Positions 1 to 10,168 of a stretch of 64,000 bases of DNA are shown one piece after another; positions within the stretch are counted from its first letter, which is position 1; each line of letters starts with the position of its first letter. The translations under genes and the position numbers were made by a program. The notes beneath the pieces are model-generated. The model worked only from the letters and a program-made list of their open reading frames with translations. It was not told the origin of the DNA and ran no database searches. The DNA is taken from the NCBI GenBank assembly GCA_003254905.1, contig QANU01107566.1, positions 613,746 to 677,745 on the forward strand, written 5' to 3'. This stretch comes from Nissolia schottii. Lineage: Eukaryota; Streptophyta; Magnoliopsida; Fabales; Fabaceae.

Positions 1-2
1 TT

Positions 3-182
3 AGGCGCAACTTGGGTGACATTTCCGGTTGTATGATAGATTTGCGAGTTATAGCTGTTGCTGCAGACAAGCAAAAATTTTTAAGCACTTTTGGAGCAAG
101 AGTTTCTTACTCTGCTCTATTGGCAGGGGCGGAGCAAGGTGATTTTGGTGGTAGGGGCCAAAATTCAACAGTTAATTTATAA
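3..182 (+). other. Open frame at left window edge, possible gene end (uncertain)
   Basis: Frame 3 is open from the window edge to a TAA at 180-182 and would encode about 59 residues, including DISGCMIDLRVIAVAADKQK. I do not recognise the protein. The last third of the frame (from about 126) overlaps what looks like the GGGGCGGAGC-type end of a repeat, so if this is a coding exon its end may be transposon-derived. It may equally be chance. No start codon or splice acceptor can be judged because the sequence is cut at base 1. Confidence 0.2.
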
Positions 183-577
183 TTTTTTTTGCCTTAATAT
201 TTTAAAGATAACATCAATTTAGTTATAGTAATTTGAATTTTGACATTAATTTAGTTACATATTAATGATTTGGCAAAAAAATTGATATTAAATTCAATTG
301 TATATGCCTAAGGTAATACCAAAACCTATACTACTAAATTGATGTCAATTTTTTTGAACTTATACTAAAAGTTAATTATCTATGCTAATTGATAGTGTAG
401 CGCAAGTATCAAAACTTGAGGAGGTGACAAATATGTATAGTCCAGTATTTTTTTTAATACTTTTATAGTATAAATATAAAATAAAATTTGAAAAAAAGAA
501 AGTTACCTATATAATAATATAAAAAAAATCAATTTGTGGGGGGTATCGCCCCCTTCACCCTAGTAATCCGTTGCTTC
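126..577. repeat. AT-rich element with GGGGCGGAGC-type end (possible MITE)
   Basis: The left edge reads GGGGCGGAGCAAGG and is followed by GGTAGGGGCCAAAA. The right edge carries GGGGGGTATCGCCCCC (a self-complementary block) and a diverged CACCCTAGTAATCCG. The interior is AT-rich and non-coding. Plant transposable-element ends with a GGGGCGGAGC / GCTCCGCCCC pattern are common, but here the right end is poorly matched and no target duplication is visible, so the boundaries are approximate. Confidence 0.35.
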
Positions 578-626
578 TATTTATTAGATATTTCGCGCAT
601 TATGGTTGACAATATTAGTCAATAAT

Positions 627-788
627 ATTGGTCCACGTAATAAGCAACTTGGTATCGCTTAAACAAGATTCCGAGTTAGAGACTTTTTGTACGCAGTTAT
701 CCCCACTGAAAGATTCACTCGCCATGGTCAGGTGCGCGACCCGAATCGATCTGGATTAATTAAGGCTAAGCCTTGGATACCGGGCAGG
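627..788 (+). mobile_element. tRNA-derived SINE-like copy (copy 1)
   Basis: This roughly 160-bp segment aligns along its whole length with the segment at 7277-7432. Shared blocks include CAGTTATCCCC, GGTGCGCGACC/AGTGCGCGACC and AAGGCTAAGCCTTGGATACC. The 5' part (TTGGTCCACGTAATAAGC) resembles a tRNA A box and CCGAGTTAGAGAC a decayed B box. Two dispersed, diverged copies with a tRNA-like head fit a SINE. The 3' tail and target duplication are not clear. It sits in the intergenic DNA left of the tetraspanin gene. Confidence 0.55.
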
Positions 789-1087
789 CAACTTAAAAAA
801 ATATTGATGTTTAAAATATCTAATAAGCACTCTAAGAACTCTTAAAAATCTCTCGTGCTCAAAAGTTGCTTGAAGCAAACTATCCATCCTTCACAAGAGT
901 GAGTAATAATATAAGCAATTTTTCACTGAAAAAAAAAAGTAGGAGTAAAGTCAATTGTAGCATCGAAAGCAATAATAAGCCAGGATTACTGTGAGTCATC
1001 AAGCATCTCAAACTCTGAGGGATGGATTGGATTAAAATTTGAGGAGAAAGCTTTCTAGGGGAATGACCCCATTATTAAAATAAAAAA
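789..1087. other. AT-rich intergenic stretch
   Basis: No gene, RNA or clear repeat was seen in this stretch between the SINE-like copy and the next inverted-repeat element. Confidence 0.5.
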
Positions 1088-1400
1088 CTTTAGATTATGT
1101 TTGGGAGTTTTATTGATGATGGAAGGGAGTGACTAATAATGGTAGAGAAAGGGGAGGTAAGGTAAAGAATAGTTCAAGTCATGTCTTACCTTTGTTTAGA
1201 TATTTGATGAGAGAAGAGAAAGGAAATGTATCTATTTCCTTCTTGACCTCCCAATTTAAAGGTCAAAATGGGGGGATAAGGTGATACTCTATAGTCATTC
1301 CACTCCTTTTTATGTTGTTTCCAAACAATGGTTACTAAAATATAGTCATTTCACTCCTTGTCACTCTTTCCATTACCATCATCTCAAACATAGCTTTAGG
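1088..1400. mobile_element. Short inverted-repeat element (MITE-like)
   Basis: The ends are complementary: CTTTAGATTATGTTTGGG on the left and TCAAACATAGCTTTAG on the right. The interior is purine-rich on the left half (GGAAGGGAGTGAC) and pyrimidine-rich on the right half (GTCACTCTTTCC), so the whole unit can fold back. No coding capacity was seen. The element at 42768-43112 has similar ends (GGCTATGTTTGG / TTCAAACATAACA), suggesting a related family. Confidence 0.45.
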
Positions 1401-1782
1401 TGTTTTAAACTAGTCTTCTAATTATCACGTGTCCAATTTATTTAATTATAGAGGACGTTATTTTACTGAACAAATTTATGTTTTGTTTGGATGCAAAGAG
1501 AAAATGAGAGGAAATATAATTAAAAAAAATGAAAGGAAAGAAAATAAAGTGAAAAGTGCAATTTTTTCTTTTATTGTTTGGTGGCAAAGGCTTTAATGAA
1601 CTTTGCATATTAGAATGTTTGATGCACCTTGTTAAAATAAACAGGTGTATGATAGTTCATAAGGTTATTTTAATATTTTAAAATAAATTACTTTTCTCTT
1701 CTCTTTTTCCCTTTCTGCCTCTTCCCTTCCCCTCCCCTCTCAACCATCTCCCCTTCCCTCAAAGAACAAGCACCGTCGCCTC

Positions 1783-3207
1783 CAAGGTTATCAAACTTGA
1801 GAATTTAAGTAAATTTGTGGAGTCTCTATAAACTCGGATCGTAAACTCATACAAGTTTACCTATTATTAAAAAAATATTTTAAGAAATTATTATTATCCT
1901 ACAAAAATATATTTAATAAAACTTGGAATTCATAAACACTTTAACTCCATAACAAAGCATAAATAAAGACAAAATCTATGGGTTCTAAGTTCAACTCATA
2001 CATAATAAATCATTCGAAGTTCACATCGGGCAAGGGAACCATGTCAGACATGCAAACCAATCCTAGAATTAATCTCAGTTTAACTTAGGTAAAAATTCAA
2101 TTTTATCAACCACATTTTAGCTTCAAAGCTTAGACTCAAGATATTGAAGCCTTTAAACACATCGCATTAGTGGTTTGGGTATAATTGAATACATATAAAC
2201 CAAACCAAGCAATATTCACACCTCCATTATGAGAATTATGCAAAATTTAACCAAGAAAAGACCCACCCCATTCTTAATAGTCAATAGAAATGGTCTCTAA
2301 ACAATGAACCAATGTCCTGCCTCTTGTGGATAGGTAGATATCAAAATGTAAGAACAACTTATTCATTAACCAGCTAATTGGTTGATATGATAGAAAAAGT
2401 ATGCCTAATAATAAATCATCATTCATCACCACCAATGAAGACAAACATAAAAAATAAAATAAAATAAAAATAACACACACAACAACATAGGGAAAATTGC
2501 ATTGCTCCACCTAGAAAGTGTTTGGGTGCAACTAGATTCATGTGAACCAAACCCAGCCACATTTAAACCATGAATCAGGCAACAAATTCAACCAAGTAAA
2601 AGGCCTATACCATTATCTACAAAACTTTACATACAATTTCATGAATTGCATCTGCATTAGACAAAACTTTATCTGCAAAAACCTAACCACCACTACCGAA
2701 GCAATTCCTCAGACAAATAATAAAATAAATTAAAAAAAAACACAAAAAGAAGAGGGGGGTTTGTGCCTCACTTTAGATTTAGTCTTTCATAAAGTCCGAT
2801 TCAGAGCCTCTGTGCCTCCGTGGTTCTACCGACGAGTGACGATGGAGTGGCGACGAAGCTAGGAATGGAGCACGAAGTTAGGAGTGGCGACAGGAATTTG
2901 AAGTGAGGTGAAGAATGGTGAAGGGAAGTGAAGACTAAAGAATGCTAGAAACGATAAGAGGAGAGAACGACGAAGGCCTAAACGCCATCAAACTTACAAA
3001 ACGACGTCGTTTTTCTTATTTTGCCTCTTGTGATGAACTCGTAAACTCAGACCTAAACTTGCGATTTTATGCGATTTTAACCATGTTTACCTGAGTTCAG
3101 TTGAGTTTACCCATAAACGAGTTTACATGCGAGTTACCTCGATTTTATTGCTTAGGAACGTAAACTCGTTTGAGTTTACTAGTTAAAATGTGATTTTAAT
3201 AACCTTG
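1783..3207. mobile_element. Non-autonomous DNA transposon with CAAGGTTAT ends
   Basis: The unit begins CAAGGTTATCAAACTTGAG and ends with the complement CATTTTAACTAGT...TAATAACCTTG pattern: its last 40 or so bases read in reverse start CAAGGTTATTAAAATC. Subterminal blocks rich in GTAAACTC/GAGTTTAC occur at both ends in opposite orientation. The DNA on either side (pyrimidine-rich, then CCACCACC-rich) looks continuous, as if the element had been inserted into one sequence. No transposase frame was seen. The superfamily is uncertain (Mutator-like is possible). The interior carries a diverged duplicated block. Confidence 0.55.
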
Positions 3208-4325
3208 ATTGCCCCCATACCTTCCTCGCTATCCGACGCCTAATGCCACCACCAACATTGCCGCCACCCTCCGTACAACACTGTTTAGCCACCGCCATTG
3301 AAGCCCAGAACAGAACCAGCATCGCTCGGCCATGATACCTCGATTTCCTAACCGTGACCACCCTCTTCACCGGGGCTCAGATCTATTCAGATCTGTCTTT
3401 TTCTCTCATTATTTTCTCAAATCTGTCATGATTAATTTTGTCTTTGTTGTGTTCTATTTTTATTTTTTTCGAAATTTGATTTTTTGTTGCTATATATCCA
3501 GATTTTGTTGTTGAAGGTGGAGATGTCTTGCTTGGTTTGTCAAAATCGATTTTTTTAAAATCTAATTTTTTGTTGTTGTATATCCACAACACTCCGATTT
3601 TTTGTTGTTGTATATCCCGATTTTCTTTTCCTGGAATTTGAAACAAGTGGGTGGGGGTGATGATGAATAAATTTTGGAGGTTAAGGTGGGCTAAATGGTG
3701 GTGGACTTGGAGGTGGGGTAAACTAAGGCTACATATGTGGTGGTGGGTGTAAGTGAGGGTCGCGGTGGCGGGTGAGGTGGAGGTGAAGGGTTGGGTAAGA
3801 GGGCAACTGTGGTGAAAAGTGGGGGCTGTGGTGGCGGGTGGCGCCAACGCCGAAGAAAGGGGCAGTGGCGCAATGGGACTAGCGGTTGTCAGAAGGAAGG
3901 TGATGGTGGTCTGTGGCTCGACGACAATTCTGATGGTGGCGGAAGGGAGGGTAGTGTAGGGAACAGTGGATGTGGTGGCAAAGAGTGGGGCAACGGTTGT
4001 GGATGGTTGTTAGGCGGTGAGGCAGTGGATGCTGTGGCAGAGAAGAAAAGGAGAAGGGAGAAGAGAGGTAAGAAATGAGGGTAAAAGTGATTATATTTAA
4101 CCACATTTTATAATGTATTTAATTATTGTTTAAAAATGTAATTAAATGTAAATATTCTACTAAACTCATAAGAAAAGTGAGTGAAAAAGTGAAAGAAAAG
4201 AAAATGTAATTTATCTCTAACTTTTATACTCTTATTATAATTTAATAAAATATAATTATCTATTATATTTATTTGAAAATATAAATTAGACAAATAAAAC
4301 AAATAATATAACACATCTATTATTT
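3208..4325. repeat. Low-complexity intergenic DNA with a GATTTTTTGTTGTTG tandem repeat and G-rich tract
   Basis: Between about 3476 and 3625 a unit of about 36 bp containing GATTTTTTGTTGTTGTATAT recurs three times with changes. From about 3640 to 4075 the plus strand is strongly G-rich (GGTGG, GGAGG, GGTGGTGG), which produces long but compositionally driven open frames on both strands (His/Pro/Ser-rich or Gly/Arg-rich). None has a recognisable domain, and I do not call any of them a gene. Confidence 0.5.
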
Positions 4326-4940
4326 ATTTATGAGCAGTAGACTATGGCTTGCACGTTGGAGTGGTTGAAATCAATAACTATTATATAGCTTTCAAAGTAA
4401 GAGGCAGTTTAGTAAAAAACATGAAAAGCAACAAGTTTTCATTTTCTCCTCATGAAAGTGCAGAAAACTGATGGGAGGGGTCAATGGGTTATTTCCCTCA
4501 TTTTCTTTCCTCCCACCTTTTCTCCAACCAAAGAAAGACTTAATTTCTAGCTTAACTCTCCACGAGGAAGCTGTGTAATTGGCTCCAGCTTCTTTTTTTC
4601 TTTCATTTATCATTAAAAAAAACTGAACAAATTTAAGTAAATTTGACATTAGATTAGTTCTATTGTTGAGATGGTGGCAGGATGCGATTTGAAACCCTAA
4701 CACAGACACTAACAACATGAGAGTTGATTGGAGATTGCCCAATGACTTAAAGAAACAAACACGACAAATTTTGTAACAAATACAGATGGTAAATGCTATC
4801 GGAGTCTTGTTTCACAACATACATAACATGAAGCATAACACGATGATTACACTTAAATACACAACACTAGTCCCTACCAAATTTAAGACAAGAACGAAGC
4901 TAGCTAGTCTTCTATCTAAGCAATTCTAGTTAGTTATCTA
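4326..4940. other. Downstream flank of the tetraspanin gene
   Basis: AT-rich non-coding DNA without a recognisable gene. The part nearest 4940 probably includes the 3' UTR of the tetraspanin transcript, since the stop codon lies at 4941 on the minus strand. No other feature was seen. Confidence 0.5.
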
Positions 4941-6111
4941 TCAAGGGTGGCTGTGGTGCTTGTCCTGCGAATCCAACCGGTTGTTCCTGACGGCATAGCA
5001 ACCCATGGCGTAAATGGCGGTGACGAGCACAAGCACAACTGCATTGAATATGGTGAGATGTCTCCACTGGTTCCTGATGCTGGCCAGCACTCCTCCCTTG
5101 CATGCATTGCAATCGTAGCACAGCTTGTCCTCCCTGTTGTTCCAAGTCTTGCAGTCTGAATTGTTCGCCGCGGGGCCCGCCTTCGGCACTTCCCAGAACG
5201 TAGCGTTCTTCATCTTGAATCCGCAGTTCTCCGGTGGCTTACAGCACCCTGACTGAAAAACAGAGGAACCAACAACCAAAACAACCATTAACTTTGCTAC
5301 CTTAATTGATATGGAAGGAAGTAGGTAGGAATTAGACTATGCAAATGCAAATTTCTCACATCATTGTGTGTGTCACCGCTTTCTATATAGTTCTTTCCCA
5401 ATTAGTATTTTTCTCATAATTTATACTCTGCCTACAATCACATCACTAGTGATGATATCTGGTCTTAGTTAGTAAACAACTATTTTCAATAAGATCGATA
5501 ACTGCCTCAAGTTATGATAAGAAGAAATAAAAACAAAGAGAGTTATAAGTTATAACGTCATTCTGATTTAGTGAGTAAACCTGGGAGGTGGACAAGTGGT
5601 TGAAAACAAGGTGGGGAAGGTCATCGTTGTTGTTCCCGCCAGCATGAAGGGCGAGGTTGTGGCAGACGTGAGCGTCCATCAAGCAACTCTTAACCTCATC
5701 CCAGTTCTTATCGTTAACAACATAGTGCTGCAGCCAGTGGGAGAAGTCCGCCACTCTGTACTCCCCGTAGGCTTTCCCGGAGACCTGCCGGCCGACCTTC
5801 CTGTTGGTGACGAACAGGGCGAAGACGGTGAAGAGGGCCATCAGCAGTATGAGCAGCAGCGTCACCAGGAGGTAAGAGTAGAGCGCGGCGTTCACCCGCC
5901 ACAGGGACCCCACGATCCCCAGGGCGGAGACGAGGGCCACGAATAGGCCGCCGATCAGGAGCGGGTACTGGAGGACCTTCTGGCACTCGGTGGCGTCCCC
6001 GCCGTGGACGCGGATGTAGACGGAGGCGCCAACGCCGGAGAGGCCGAGGAGGAGGGAGAGGATGTTGAGGGCTCCCACCACGGTGTTGCTTATGCGGAAC
6101 TTCATCTTCAT
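4941..6111 (-). CDS. Tetraspanin (TET8-like), two exons
   Basis: Exon 1 is 6111-5581 and exon 2 is 5252-4941, joined in phase 0 (CAG|GT and TTTTTCAG|TCA), giving 280 residues, the usual plant tetraspanin size. There are four membrane segments: about residues 8-30, 48-68, 74-102 and 240-260. The large extracellular loop lies between the third and fourth and carries the plant hallmark GCCKPPENCG just after the splice, followed by further cysteine pairs (CDTC-like CYDCNACKGG). Tetraspanins organise membrane microdomains at the plasma membrane, and in Arabidopsis TET8-type members mark exosome-like vesicles. The closest subgroup by motif is TET7/8/9, and assignment within it is an inference. A second in-frame ATG lies two codons downstream (MKMK), so the start could be 6105. 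A single intron is typical of the family. Confidence 0.93.
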
Positions 6112-6148
6112 GTGGAAATGGGGAATTGTGAACTGTGAACGAACGTGT

Positions 6149-6155
6149 TTTTATA
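6149..6155 (-). promoter_or_regulatory. Possible TATA box of the tetraspanin gene
   Basis: On the minus strand ACTTTATAAAAACACG lies about 40 bases upstream of the first ATG. If used, the 5' UTR would be only about 10 bases, so it may instead be incidental or the true start may be further downstream. Confidence 0.35.
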
Positions 6156-6159
6156 AAGT

Positions 6160-7276
6160 GTGGAACGGTTGGTTGCGTTTGAAATTGGGAGGGAGAGTGG
6201 ATCGTGGGAGTGCCAGGTCATCTATGACCGGTTACAGGTTTTGTGCCACTACTGCATGTAGAGGGACGGTTACGGTTGGTTATGCATGCATCAACACCAC
6301 ACAAGATAGATATATCTATCATGCATTTTTTACTTGATTATCTATCTATTGTATCTATATTGAGCGTTGCTCGTTGCTCCTGTTGAAAAAGATTTTTGTG
6401 TTTGTGAAAGAACAAACTTTTAACTACAATTAAGCATATCATATTCTTTCTTTTTCTTTCATTCGCAAATAAAATTTATAAACACACCCTTACATAAATA
6501 CTTGTTCCAATTTCTTGACTGCCATAGAAGATTCAATTGAACAATAAGTTTCGAATTCAAACCAAATTGCGACAGTTATATGAATACTAGCCCAAGCTCT
6601 CAATTTCCACATCTATTCAATTGAACCAGCTCGTAGATTTGTTATAACTATATCAGCAGTTAGCTAAACCCTAGCTACTAACAAAATTATCGAAAACCTA
6701 AACGATATTTAAGCATAATTAATTTTTAAATCAATTCAAATCATATTTTATCTAATATTTTTAAACATGAGATTTAAATTATAAATAAATCCAAATCAAA
6801 TCATTCTCTAATTAGTTTGTTATATATGTTTAAACTCAGTTTCTTATCCTATTAGCATCTTATCACCTTATCCTATGTATTTTTATGATTTACTATCATT
6901 TAATTGAAGTTTTTAAGTTTACACACATTGAGTTAATGATCCAATTGTTTGGGTTTAAAAAAAAAAGGATCACATAGCTATTAAACTGACTATTAAAAAG
7001 ATTTAATTTCACAAATGATTTGAGAGAAATGAGCTTATGAAAATACCCATTAACTGGTATAAAACTACTTTAACTGCTATAAAATTGATAGGTAGTTACC
7101 GTTGATTACTTGTGTATGCAAGACTCAGTCAAACAACTCAACAGAAGATTATTTACTGTGAGAATCTTATTAATGATGAAGATGAAAATTAATAAATATC
7201 TACATTTGGCGATTCAATTTTCTTTGACCTCTGTCAATTAGCACTTTCAAAAAGCTATACATAGGAACCAACGGGA
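6160..7276. other. AT-rich intergenic region upstream of the tetraspanin gene
   Basis: This holds the presumed tetraspanin promoter (nearest 6160-6400) and AT-rich filler. No gene, RNA or clear transposon was seen. Confidence 0.5.
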
Positions 7277-7432
7277 GTTGGTCCAAGTGATAAGCGGCTT
7301 GATACCGCTTAAGCAAAGTCCCGAGCTCGATACCTTGTGTATGCAGTTATCCCCGCTGGGAGACTCACCCACCATAGCGAAGTGCGCGACCTGAATTAGT
7401 TAAGGCTAAGCCTTGGATACCAGACATCCTCC
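7277..7432 (+). mobile_element. tRNA-derived SINE-like copy (copy 2)
   Basis: This is the better-preserved copy. The A-box-like TGGTCCAAGTGA is at 7279-7290, and the B-box-like GAGCTCGATACC is at 7323-7334, about 32 bases further on, as in tRNA-headed SINEs. It matches 627-788 over its whole length with roughly three quarters identity by eye. The 3' end runs into AAGCCTTGGATACC and then AT-rich DNA. These are class III (Pol III) retroposons without coding capacity. Confidence 0.6.
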
Positions 7433-7446
7433 TAAATCTGATCCTT

Positions 7447-7447
<1 letters not shown>

Positions 7448-7482
<35 letters not shown>

Positions 7483-7483
7483 T
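7448..7483. repeat. (TA)n(GA)n microsatellite
   Basis: A compound dinucleotide run, about nine TA followed by about nine GA units, lies immediately left of the inverted-repeat element at 7486. Confidence 0.85.
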
Positions 7484-7485
7484 AT

Positions 7486-8152
7486 GTTATCTTAACAACA
7501 AAAACAGATAACACATTAAAATATGTAATTCTTCACATTCTCTCTTAAATCTTCACTCATTTTTTACGTGCATGTAAACCACTAACACTGCTCTTCTTGC
7601 ACATTAAAAAGTAAAGAAACCAACAAAATAAGAGTGGTGTTACGTGTACACCAAATATTGTACTAACGTACAATCATCACTGTATGTTGACACCCATTTT
7701 ATTGTACACATAGATTTTTTCACAAAATAATAAGCAATCTAACTTTTGTAAACCAACAATCCTAAACTAACAAACCAACACAACTAAATACCGTGTAAAT
7801 AAATAAACCAACACTGTAATATATAGAAACACGGTAACACAAAGAACCAATGAAGACATACCTATCTCTACACACGATGAACGAGTTGACAACAACAAAG
7901 AATGAGTCACAGTGGAGGAATTAGCGTTCATGGTGGGAAGGTCGCAATGAGAGAAAGAGAGAGTGAGAGAAAAGGGAGTTCATGGAGGAGGAGGAGGAAG
8001 AAGAAGAAGGTTTGTAGCTTGGCGAGTGTGAGATTGAGAGAGTGTGAGAGAAGAGAAACAGAGCAGAAAGAAAAAATAATTTTTTTATGAGAGAATTTTA
8101 TTTTTTAAGTGTGTTATCTATTTTTGTTATTTATTTTAGTTGTTCAAATAAC
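7486..8152. mobile_element. Non-autonomous inverted-repeat element
   Basis: The left end (GTTATCTTAACAACAAAAAC followed by AGATAACACATTAAAA) is the imperfect complement of the right end (TTTTAAGTGTGTTATCTATT ... GTTGTTCAAATAAC). The interior, about 590 bp, contains a segment at about 7632-7690 (GTGGTGTTACGTGTACACC) that recurs near 47790, and a GA-rich tract at 7945-8065. No transposase frame was seen. Confidence 0.5.
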
Positions 8153-8321
8153 AATTATCATGTATAAAATACACTAAACTTTATAGAAATTGAAACTGGC
8201 TATTCATTATACAAGTAGTACAAAAAAGTCTCTAATTAACTCATAATCTCATATACTATTCCGCGCAAGTATAACAAATGATGATGATTAAAATAGCATG
8301 GAATTAATGACTAGAACTAAT

Positions 8322-9092
8322 TTAACGAACATTGAACAACCGAAAAAAGAACTTCAATTCATGATCCCACCTACAATATTCACACGAGTCACTATCATCA
8401 TCATCATCATCTAGTAATAGCCATCCTTCGTTCTTCACTCTCCACCCTTTGCACGTGCCATTGAAACCACATAGAGGCTTTTGATCATTATTGTTAACCT
8501 TCAACACAAGCCTTCTATCATCCACCCACATATCTTTCACCAATTGGTGCACATTCTTCCTTGTCCTCACAACACAATTGCACCTCCTCAAATCCCGCAC
8601 GTGCTCCAGCCCTTGTTCCCTCAACTCTTGGTCACGTGAGCACAACATTATCATTCCGTACACATACTTGGCCTCCTTGTGACCCCTTTGTGCCGCCACG
8701 TTCAATTTCTGAAGACCGCCACTAACATTATTGTTCCTTAAGCATTCTCCCATCCCTTCTCTGTACAAGCTCTCCGAGTTTTGGCTCTCCCTGCACCGCT
8801 TCAAGAAAGACGATTCCTTCTCGCTAATACTACGCCACTGGATGAACGGGAACTTGTCTAGGGAAACCCTCTGGAAGACGCGGCTTTCTTGCGCCGCGTC
8901 CAGAAAATCCTTGCAACACTGCTTCGTGTAGTGAAGGTCCGTTAACGAATGAGAGGCGACGTTTGCGATCACTTCCGCCAACAATTCTTTTGGAAGCGAT
9001 CTTATTATTGCGGCGGTGGAATTGGAAGACACGTTCTTGTTATGCGGTCCTTCCTTGCTTACCCTCTTCATTAATCTTGAAATAATAGTCAT
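8322..9092 (-). CDS. F-box protein, At2g35280-like, intronless
   Basis: A single exon of 256 residues starts at ATG 9092. An F-box lies at about residues 31-78 (IRSLPKELLAEVIANVASHS, then DLHYTKQCCKDF), the Skp1-binding element of SCF ubiquitin ligases. Residues about 112-150 contain a Sel1/TPR-like stretch (AAQRGHKEAKYVYGMIMLC). The C-terminus has a Cys-rich tail (CGFNGTCKGW ... CEYCRWDHE) as in the Arabidopsis At2g35280 group, where the ligand is unknown. A run of six Asp (followed by SDS) before that tail is encoded by an (ATC)n-like repeat, so its length may vary between lines. The substrate cannot be inferred. It stands alone, and its upstream region faces MIS12. Confidence 0.85.
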   Translation of the reverse strand: MTIISRLMKRVSKEGPHNKNVSSNSTAAIIRSLPKELLAEVIANVASHSLTDLHYTKQCCKDFLDAAQESRVFQRVSLDKFPFIQWRSISEKESSFLKRCRESQNSESLYREGMGECLRNNNVSGGLQKLNVAAQRGHKEAKYVYGMIMLCSRDQELREQGLEHVRDLRRCNCVVRTRKNVHQLVKDMWVDDRRLVLKVNNNDQKPLCGFNGTCKGWRVKNEGWLLLDDDDDDSDSCEYCRWDHELKFFFRLFNVR

Positions 9093-9386
9093 TGTCGTTG
9101 GAAACTCAAGAGGTTTTGTGGAATGTGTGTGTTGGAGATAATTGAGGGAATCTTATTATTAAACATGATCTTGCTGCTGTTGTGCATCAATATTTAAGAT
9201 TTCCTATCCAATATATTTGATTTATAAGAAAAGTATTATTATAACTATTGTTATCTTATCATTTAGAGCCGGTTAACACTGACGAGTGAAGAATCAACTT
9301 TTGGTAAGGGATTTTTTTTTTGGTAAGAAAATTTTTGTTTCTGGAGGTGAGTGAAGAATCAATAGAAGTTGCTTTTGAAAAAAATT
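9093..9386. other. 5' flank of the F-box gene
   Basis: Presumed promoter and 5' UTR of the minus-strand F-box gene. No distinctive element was recognised. Confidence 0.4.
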
Positions 9387-10168
9387 AGGGTGCGTTTGTT
9401 TACGTTTTTAGAAGTACTTTTTTATTTTTATTTTTTATATTATTTATTTTTCTCAAAAAAAAGCTGAAGAAAAAATAATCATTTTTTTGCTAATTTTAAA
9501 AAACATACTTGTTTTGCGCACAATCTGAAACAATAAAAGAGAAAAATGTACTCCCTAAAATTTAAGAATTGGAATAATATTTAATTTATCTTCATAGTTT
9601 TTATAAATTTCTGAAGGAAAGAAATCCATTTTCCTAACTCTATATTCCCTCACTAATAACAAATTAATTTAAAATTTAAAAAATTATTCATATTTTAAAA
9701 TTAATATATTTTTATGCATTAAAATAGATAGAATCAGGAAGAGAGATGGTGAAATAAATTGACATAGGAAGTAAGTTTAAAGAAAATGTTGAAAACTAAT
9801 GTTGATCAAATGAGTTTAAAAAGTGCATTAGTGGGGTGCGAGAATAGTTAGCGGGGAGTGAATAATGACATTTTTAATAAAAAAATAGTTAAATATTTTT
9901 TTTAAGAATCAAAATGAAAAGAAAGTTAGTAACTGAGAGAAGTTCTTTCTAATGATGATGATATACATGAATTTTATGTCTCCAATTATAATTTTATAAC
10001 AAAAAATACTTTTATATTTGTTATATTTAAATAATTTAACAGCTTTTTATTCTAATAAAAAAAACTTTTACTTTTACATCCAAACATAAGCATATATTGC
10101 TTCCGCTTCTAATTCTACTTCTAAAAAAAAATACTTAAAAAAAATACCTTAAAAAAAACAAACCCGCC
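9387..10168. mobile_element. TIR element with TAGGGTGCGTTTGTTT end (MITE-like)
   Basis: The left end TAGGGTGCGTTTGTTTACG matches in reverse complement the right end AAACAAACCCGCCTA, with A/T-rich subterminal runs (AGAAGTACTTTTTT and its counterpart TTCTACTTCTAAAAAA). The length is about 780 bp, without a coding frame. Ends of this style occur in plant hAT- and PIF-like MITEs. A TA flanks both ends but a longer target duplication is not evident, so the superfamily is left open. Confidence 0.55.

Noticed and set aside
3383-4106. Several overlapping open frames on both strands, rich in His/Pro/Ser or Gly/Arg
   Set aside because: They arise from a G-rich low-complexity tract. There are no domains and no splice or start context, and complementary frames are equally open.
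5596-5986. Open frames antisense to or out of frame with tetraspanin exon 1
   Set aside because: Shadows of a GC-rich coding exon. The tetraspanin frame has the recognisable membrane segments and family motifs.
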